DNA from: Acidimicrobiaceae bacterium
GTDB lineage: Bacteria > Actinomycetota > Acidimicrobiia > Acidimicrobiales > Palsa-688
Direction of reading: 5' to 3'
Length of the DNA: 9,086 bases
NCBI GenBank assembly: GCA_003156795.1
Contig: PMHU01000175.1
Span: 528 to 9,613 of the forward strand
The position numbers and the translations under genes were made by a program. The first letter of the stretch is position 1. Every line of letters begins with the position of its first letter. The notes below the pieces were generated by a model, which was given only the letters and a program-made list of their open reading frames with translations, ran no database searches and was not told the origin of the DNA. Below, piece by piece: positions 6,143 to 9,086 of this stretch.

Positions 6143-7267
6143 CTAGATGGTTTCGTTCGCCATGATGGCACCGAGTTGGAGGAGACTCGCCGTCGCCCCA
6201 CCCAGGGTCAACTCGATCTGCTTGGCCGCAAGGAAGTAGCGGTGCAGCGGGTAGGAGCGGTCCACCCCTACGCCTCCGTGGATGTGCTGAGCGGCATGCA
6301 CGACGCGCTGGCCCCCTTCGGCCGCCCAGAACTTCGCTATGGCCACGTGCTCGTCGGCGGGAAGTTCGTTGGCCAAACGCCACATTGCCTGCCGGGACGT
6401 CAACCCCACGGCTTCGGCGTCCACATAGGCGTCCGCGGCGCGCTGGCCGACGGCCTGGAACGTGGCGATCGACCTATCGAACTGGTGGCGGCTGAGCGCG
6501 TACTGGGCCGTCAGGGCGATCGCGGCCTGGCAGGTGCCGGCCATGAGCGAGCAGAGGCCCGCCGTGGCCCGGGGCAACAGCCAGCTCAGTACCTCGGCGC
6601 CGCCCTCCAACTCACCGAGGACGTCGTCCGGGCCGACCGCCACCTCGCTGAAGTCCAGGCGGGCTTCGGGATCGCCGGACGTGGTCGCCAAAGCGGTCAC
6701 GGTCACCCCGCTGGCGCCGGGGTCGACGACGAAGACCGCCACCCCACCTCCGGCGACCCGCGCCGGCACCAGGACGGCTCCTGCGATGGTGCCGGCCGGG
6801 ACGCAGATCTTGGAGCCGTCGAGTATCCAGCCGCCGCCGGCAGCCGGGCTGGCCGTCGTGGCCGGATGGGCCGGATCCGTGCCGACCTCGACCAGGGCCG
6901 CGGTCAGGACCACCTCCCCGCTCACGAGAGGAGGCAAAAGTCGGGCGCGCAAGGCCGCGGACCCGAAGCGCTCCACTGGTAGCGCGCCCAACACCAGGGC
7001 CGCCCACAAGGGCACCGGAGCCGCGACCCGGCCGGCCTCCTCCAGAAGAACGGCGACCTCGCCGAAGCCGAATCCGCTGCCCCCAGAGTCCTCGCCGACA
7101 GCCAGGCCGAGGAGGTTGGCGCCAGCCAGGGCGGCCCACAGCTCACGGTCGAAACCGTCACCAGCCGCTTCGACCGCGCCGCGCCGCTCGTCGGTCAAAT
7201 GCCCGTCGAACAGCTTGGCCGAGGCCTCGACCACGGCCGCCTGCTCTTCGGTCAGAGAGAAGTCCAC
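6143..7267 (-). CDS. fadE27: Acyl-CoA dehydrogenase, FadE27 (ChsE5)-like subunit
   Basis: The 374-residue flavoprotein subunit resembles M. tuberculosis FadE27/ChsE5. With FadE26/ChsE4 that protein forms an alpha2beta2 acyl-CoA dehydrogenase acting on 3-oxo-cholest-4-en-26-oyl-CoA in the cytoplasm. Diagnostic stretches are FDRELWAAL (39-47), TALATTSGDPEARLDFSEV (191-209), SRHQFDRSIATFQAVGQRAAD (259-279, containing the RQF-type motif) and HIHGGVGVDRSYPLHRYFLA (328-347, C-terminal ACAD signature). Where catalytic subunits carry Glu after a basic/His residue, this protein has PRATAG (232-237), so the catalytic base seems absent, as expected of the partner subunit. The start is GTG at 7267, with AGGAGG overlapping the stop of the previous gene (gap 8 bases); this implies coupled translation and a fixed 1:1 ratio. 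A reading frame continuing upstream is a shadow of the preceding gene. Confidence 0.87.
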   Translation of the reverse strand: MDFSLTEEQAAVVEASAKLFDGHLTDERRGAVEAAGDGFDRELWAALAGANLLGLAVGEDSGGSGFGFGEVAVLLEEAGRVAAPVPLWAALVLGALPVERFGSAALRARLLPPLVSGEVVLTAALVEVGTDPAHPATTASPAAGGGWILDGSKICVPAGTIAGAVLVPARVAGGGVAVFVVDPGASGVTVTALATTSGDPEARLDFSEVAVGPDDVLGELEGGAEVLSWLLPRATAGLCSLMAGTCQAAIALTAQYALSRHQFDRSIATFQAVGQRAADAYVDAEAVGLTSRQAMWRLANELPADEHVAIAKFWAAEGGQRVVHAAQHIHGGVGVDRSYPLHRYFLAAKQIELTLGGATASLLQLGAIMANETI

Positions 7268-7275
7268 AACCCCTC

Positions 7276-8451
7276 CTACCTGGACGCCCGAGGGAACCCA
7301 AGGCCGAAAGTGGCTATCAGATCCCTCTGAATCTCGTTGGTGCCGCCGCCGAATGTCAGGATGAGGAGGCTGCGGTAGAACCGCTCCAAGCGCCCCCCGA
7401 GGACGGCGTCGGGAGAACCATCTCGCAGGTACCCGCGCTGACCCACGATCTCGAATAGAAGCCGGAACGCCTCTAGGTAGAACTCGGTGCCGAAGACCTT
7501 GATGCTCGAAGCGTCTGCCACGTCCAGGTGTCCCTGCGTCGCCGTCCAAGCCACCTTCCAGTTGATGAGGCGCAGGAACTCCAAGCGGGCCCGCACCCGG
7601 GCCAGATTGAGCTGCACCCACTCCTGATCGACCACCCTCCGGCCGTCGACGAGGCGGGAATCCTGAGCCCACTTCTGGACTTCGGCCAGTAGGCCTTCGA
7701 TGACCCCGGACGAGCACAGAGTGACGCGCTCGTGATTGAGCTGGTTGGTGATCAGGGTCCAGCCCTGGTTCTCGCCACCCACTAGGCAGCTGGCCGGAAC
7801 CCTCACGTCGTCGAAGTAGGTCTGGTTGATGTCGTGCTCGCTGAGCAGGCTCATGGGGGTGACGGTGATCCCCGGCGTCGACATCGGGATCAAGAACATC
7901 GAGATCCCCTTGTGCTTCTTGGCCTCTGGATCCGTTCGAGCCGCCAGCCAGATGTAGTCCGCTCCACCGGCCAGGCTGGTGAAGACCTTCTGACCATTGA
8001 TGATGTACTCGTCCCCGTCGCGGATCGCGGTCGTCTTCAGGCTGGCCAAGTCCGTGCCGGCACCCGGCTCGGTGTAGCCGATGCAGAAATGGATCTCGCC
8101 CCTGAGGATCCTCGGAAGGAAGTCGTCCTTCTGCTCGATCGTTCCGAACTGCATGATCGTCGGTCCCACGGTGTTGATGGTCAGCATCGGCACCGGTGCG
8201 CCGGCTCGCATCGACTCGTCGAAGAAGACGAACTGCTCGATGGCCGAACGCCCCTGCCCTCCGTACTCGACCGGCCAGCCGATGCCGAGCCATCCGTCCT
8301 CGCCCATCTGGCGCACCACCCGACGCAAGGCGGGACCCACCCCGCGGCTGTCGGCCAGCTCGGCCTCGACGGAGGGGGTCAAGAGCTCCGCGTAGTAAGA
8401 ACGAAGCTCTTGTCGGAGCTTCTCCTGATCATCGGTGTAACCAAGGCGCAC
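7276..8451 (-). CDS. fadE26: Acyl-CoA dehydrogenase, FadE26 (ChsE4)-like catalytic subunit
   Basis: The 391-residue protein is close in layout and motifs to M. tuberculosis FadE26/ChsE4, the catalytic subunit of the heterotetrameric dehydrogenase that introduces the alpha,beta double bond into the CoA ester of the C8 sterol side chain. Seen: QELRSYYAELLTP (14-26), DGWLGIGWPVEYGGQGRSA (52-70), the FAD/substrate motif IGYTEPGAGTDLASL (124-138), NGQKVFTSL (152-160), NQLNHERV (236-243), EWVQLNLARV (277-286) and TFGGGTNEIQRDLIA (366-380). Glu241 in NHER aligns with the catalytic base of this subfamily. GTG at 8451 is chosen because GGAGG (8458-8462) lies 6 bases upstream; the ATG at 8475 overlaps the TATAAT promoter box and has no ribosome binding site. 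It is the first gene of the fadE26-fadE27-SDR operon. Substrate assignment rests on homology; other steroid or bile-acid CoA esters are possible. Confidence 0.88.
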   Translation of the reverse strand: MRLGYTDDQEKLRQELRSYYAELLTPSVEAELADSRGVGPALRRVVRQMGEDGWLGIGWPVEYGGQGRSAIEQFVFFDESMRAGAPVPMLTINTVGPTIMQFGTIEQKDDFLPRILRGEIHFCIGYTEPGAGTDLASLKTTAIRDGDEYIINGQKVFTSLAGGADYIWLAARTDPEAKKHKGISMFLIPMSTPGITVTPMSLLSEHDINQTYFDDVRVPASCLVGGENQGWTLITNQLNHERVTLCSSGVIEGLLAEVQKWAQDSRLVDGRRVVDQEWVQLNLARVRARLEFLRLINWKVAWTATQGHLDVADASSIKVFGTEFYLEAFRLLFEIVGQRGYLRDGSPDAVLGGRLERFYRSLLILTFGGGTNEIQRDLIATFGLGFPRASR

Positions 8452-8457
8452 GGCTGT

Positions 8458-8462
8458 CCTCC
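8458..8462 (-). promoter_or_regulatory. Ribosome binding site deciding the fadE26 start
   Basis: On the minus strand GGAGG is followed by a 6-base spacer and GTG at 8451. With transcription predicted to begin near 8467, the leader is only about 16 bases, which rules out the ATG at 8475. Confidence 0.7.
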
Positions 8463-8473
8463 CTCCCCGGAAC

Positions 8474-8479
8474 ATTATA
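8474..8479 (-). promoter_or_regulatory. -10 box (TATAAT) of the fadE26-fadE27-SDR operon
   Basis: The minus strand reads a perfect consensus TATAAT here, conspicuous in GC-rich DNA. No good TTGACA-like box is found 16-18 bases upstream, so the promoter may rely on an activator or on the -10 alone. The operator palindrome abuts it directly on the upstream side, so a bound repressor would block the polymerase. Confidence 0.6.
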
Positions 8480-8492
8480 AGAACGCGTTCTA
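8479..8492. promoter_or_regulatory. KstR-like operator (12-bp perfect palindrome)
   Basis: AGAACGCGTTCT at 8480-8491 is a perfect palindrome. Read on the minus strand as 14 bases (TAGAACGCGTTCTT) it fits the mycobacterial KstR operator TnnAACnnGTTnnA at 7 of 8 fixed positions. KstR is a TetR-family repressor of sterol-catabolism genes that is released by sterol CoA-ester intermediates. The site lies between the divergent fadE and fadD genes, touching the fadE -10 box and about 16 bases upstream of the fadD -35, so it may control both. The regulator gene itself is not in the window. Confidence 0.65.
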
Positions 8493-8507
8493 GTTCGCTA
8501 CTCGCGT

Positions 8508-8536
8508 TTGAGCGTCGGCTGGAATCCTGTTCTACT
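8508..8536 (+). promoter_or_regulatory. Candidate promoter of the fadD19-like gene (leaderless transcript)
   Basis: TTGAGC (8508-8513) and TCTACT (8531-8536) are separated by exactly 17 bases. The predicted first base of the transcript falls at about 8543-8545, which coincides with the GTG start codon at 8545. No GGAGG-like sequence precedes either GTG, which fits translation of a leaderless mRNA, a common situation in actinobacteria. Confidence 0.45.
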
Positions 8537-8544
8537 GAGTGCCC

Positions 8545-9086
8545 GTGGAGGCGAACCTCGCTGATCTGTTCGAATACGCGGTTGACGCTTTCGGCGACCG
8601 CGACTACCTGTTGGAAGGGTCCGAGCGCCGGACCTACGCCGAGATGGAAGCCCGGTCCAACCGGTTGGCCCACTACCTCTTGGAGCAGGGCGTCGAGCCC
8701 GGCGACCACATCGGCATCTACGGCTACAACAGCGTGGAATGGGTCGAATCGCTGTGGGCCATCTTCAAAGTGCGTGCCGTGTGGATCAACGTCAACTACC
8801 GCTATGTCGCCGACGAGCTACGGCACATACTTTCCAACGGTGACCTGATCGGTTTGATCCACGCCCGTGAGTTCTGTCCTCGAGTATCGGAGGTCGCCGA
8901 CGTCCTCGGAGGACTTCGGTTCTCGCTCGTGATCGAGGACGGCACCGACCACCCGGACGTCCGAGACGACGCCGTGTCCTACGAAACCGCCCTGGCCAGC
9001 GGAGACCCGGGTCGGGACTTCGCCCCGCGGTCGGGCGACGACTTGTACATTCTTTACACGGGGGGCACCACCGGGCTCCCGAAAGG
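8545..9086 (+). CDS. fadD19: Acyl-CoA ligase, FadD19-like (partial, 5' end only)
   Basis: This is the first 180 residues of an ANL-superfamily fatty-acyl/steroid-CoA ligase (ATP + acid + CoA to acyl-CoA + AMP + PPi); full members have about 540 residues, so some two thirds lie beyond the window. Seen: NLADLFEYAVDAFGDR near the N-terminus, TYAEMEARSNRLAHYL (30-45), INVNYRYVADELRHILSNGD (81-100), LVIEDGTDHPD (128-138) and the AMP-binding P-loop YTGGTTGLPK (171-180) at the right edge. The NVNYRYV...ELR pattern and the overall spacing resemble M. tuberculosis FadD19, which activates the C26 acid of the C8 sterol side chain, rather than FadD17, the neighbour of fadE26-fadE27 in that species. GTG at 8545 is preferred from the predicted transcription start; GTG at 8539, two codons upstream in frame, is the alternative. 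It is divergent from the fadE operon and shares its operator region. Confidence 0.78.
   Translation, partial: MEANLADLFEYAVDAFGDRDYLLEGSERRTYAEMEARSNRLAHYLLEQGVEPGDHIGIYGYNSVEWVESLWAIFKVRAVWINVNYRYVADELRHILSNGDLIGLIHAREFCPRVSEVADVLGGLRFSLVIEDGTDHPDVRDDAVSYETALASGDPGRDFAPRSGDDLYILYTGGTTGLPK

Noticed and set aside
6124..6201. Longer SDR starting at 6201
   Set aside because: It would add an Arg-rich tail absent from SDRs, and the GGAGG fits ATG at 6123.
5912..6982. 356-residue + strand open frame opposite the SDR and fadE27 genes
   Set aside because: Antisense shadow of two well-supported genes, with compositional bias and no domains.
8473..8475. ATG at 8475 as the fadE26 start
   Set aside because: It overlaps the TATAAT box and has no ribosome binding site; GTG at 8451 has a perfect one and matches the family N-terminus.
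8582..8848. 88-residue + strand frame starting ATGACG-like within the ligase gene
   Set aside because: It is an out-of-frame shadow; the frame from GTG 8545 carries the ligase motifs through to the P-loop at the window edge.

Overview
The window is GC-rich, gene-dense DNA with mostly GTG starts, strong GGAGG ribosome binding sites and a 4-base GTGA gene overlap. Together with mycobacterial-type sterol-catabolism genes this points to an actinobacterium (Actinomycetota). I cannot name the genus; nothing seen here is specific to mycobacteria, and a less-studied actinobacterial lineage is plausible. No rRNA, complete tRNA, CRISPR array, transposase or phage gene was seen.

Left part (1-1232): a long imperfect palindrome centred on base 39; a stand-alone infA (translation initiation factor IF-1) on the + strand that appears to start at a CTG codon; and an orphan STAS-domain (anti-anti-sigma-like) gene on the + strand. 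A hairpin and tandem-repeat region (1142-1187) separates these from converging minus-strand genes.

Middle part (1233-5202): a minus-strand two-gene unit made of a large SNF2-family helicase/translocase with an SNF2-associated (DUF3670-like) domain and, overlapping it by 4 bases, an unrecognised 88-residue protein. The 323-base gap upstream of the helicase holds a plausible sigma-70-type promoter and four CCGCTRA repeats, but no gene.

Right part (5203-9086): a sterol side-chain degradation module. Minus-strand genes run fadE26-like, fadE27-like, then an extended SDR, tightly packed (8- and 19-base gaps). Divergently, a fadD19-like acyl-CoA ligase begins on the + strand and runs off the window. 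By homology to Mycobacterium tuberculosis, FadD19 activates the C26 carboxylate of the C8 sterol side chain to its CoA ester, and the FadE26/FadE27 (ChsE4/ChsE5) heterotetramer performs the first dehydrogenation of that ester. The two consecutive steps therefore share one divergent promoter region (8452-8544). It contains a perfect TATAAT box for the fadE operon directly abutting a perfect 12-bp palindrome, AGAACGCGTTCT. This matches 7 of 8 fixed positions of the KstR operator (TnnAACnnGTTnnA), so control by a TetR-family KstR-like sterol-sensing repressor is likely. The ligase appears to be translated from a leaderless mRNA.
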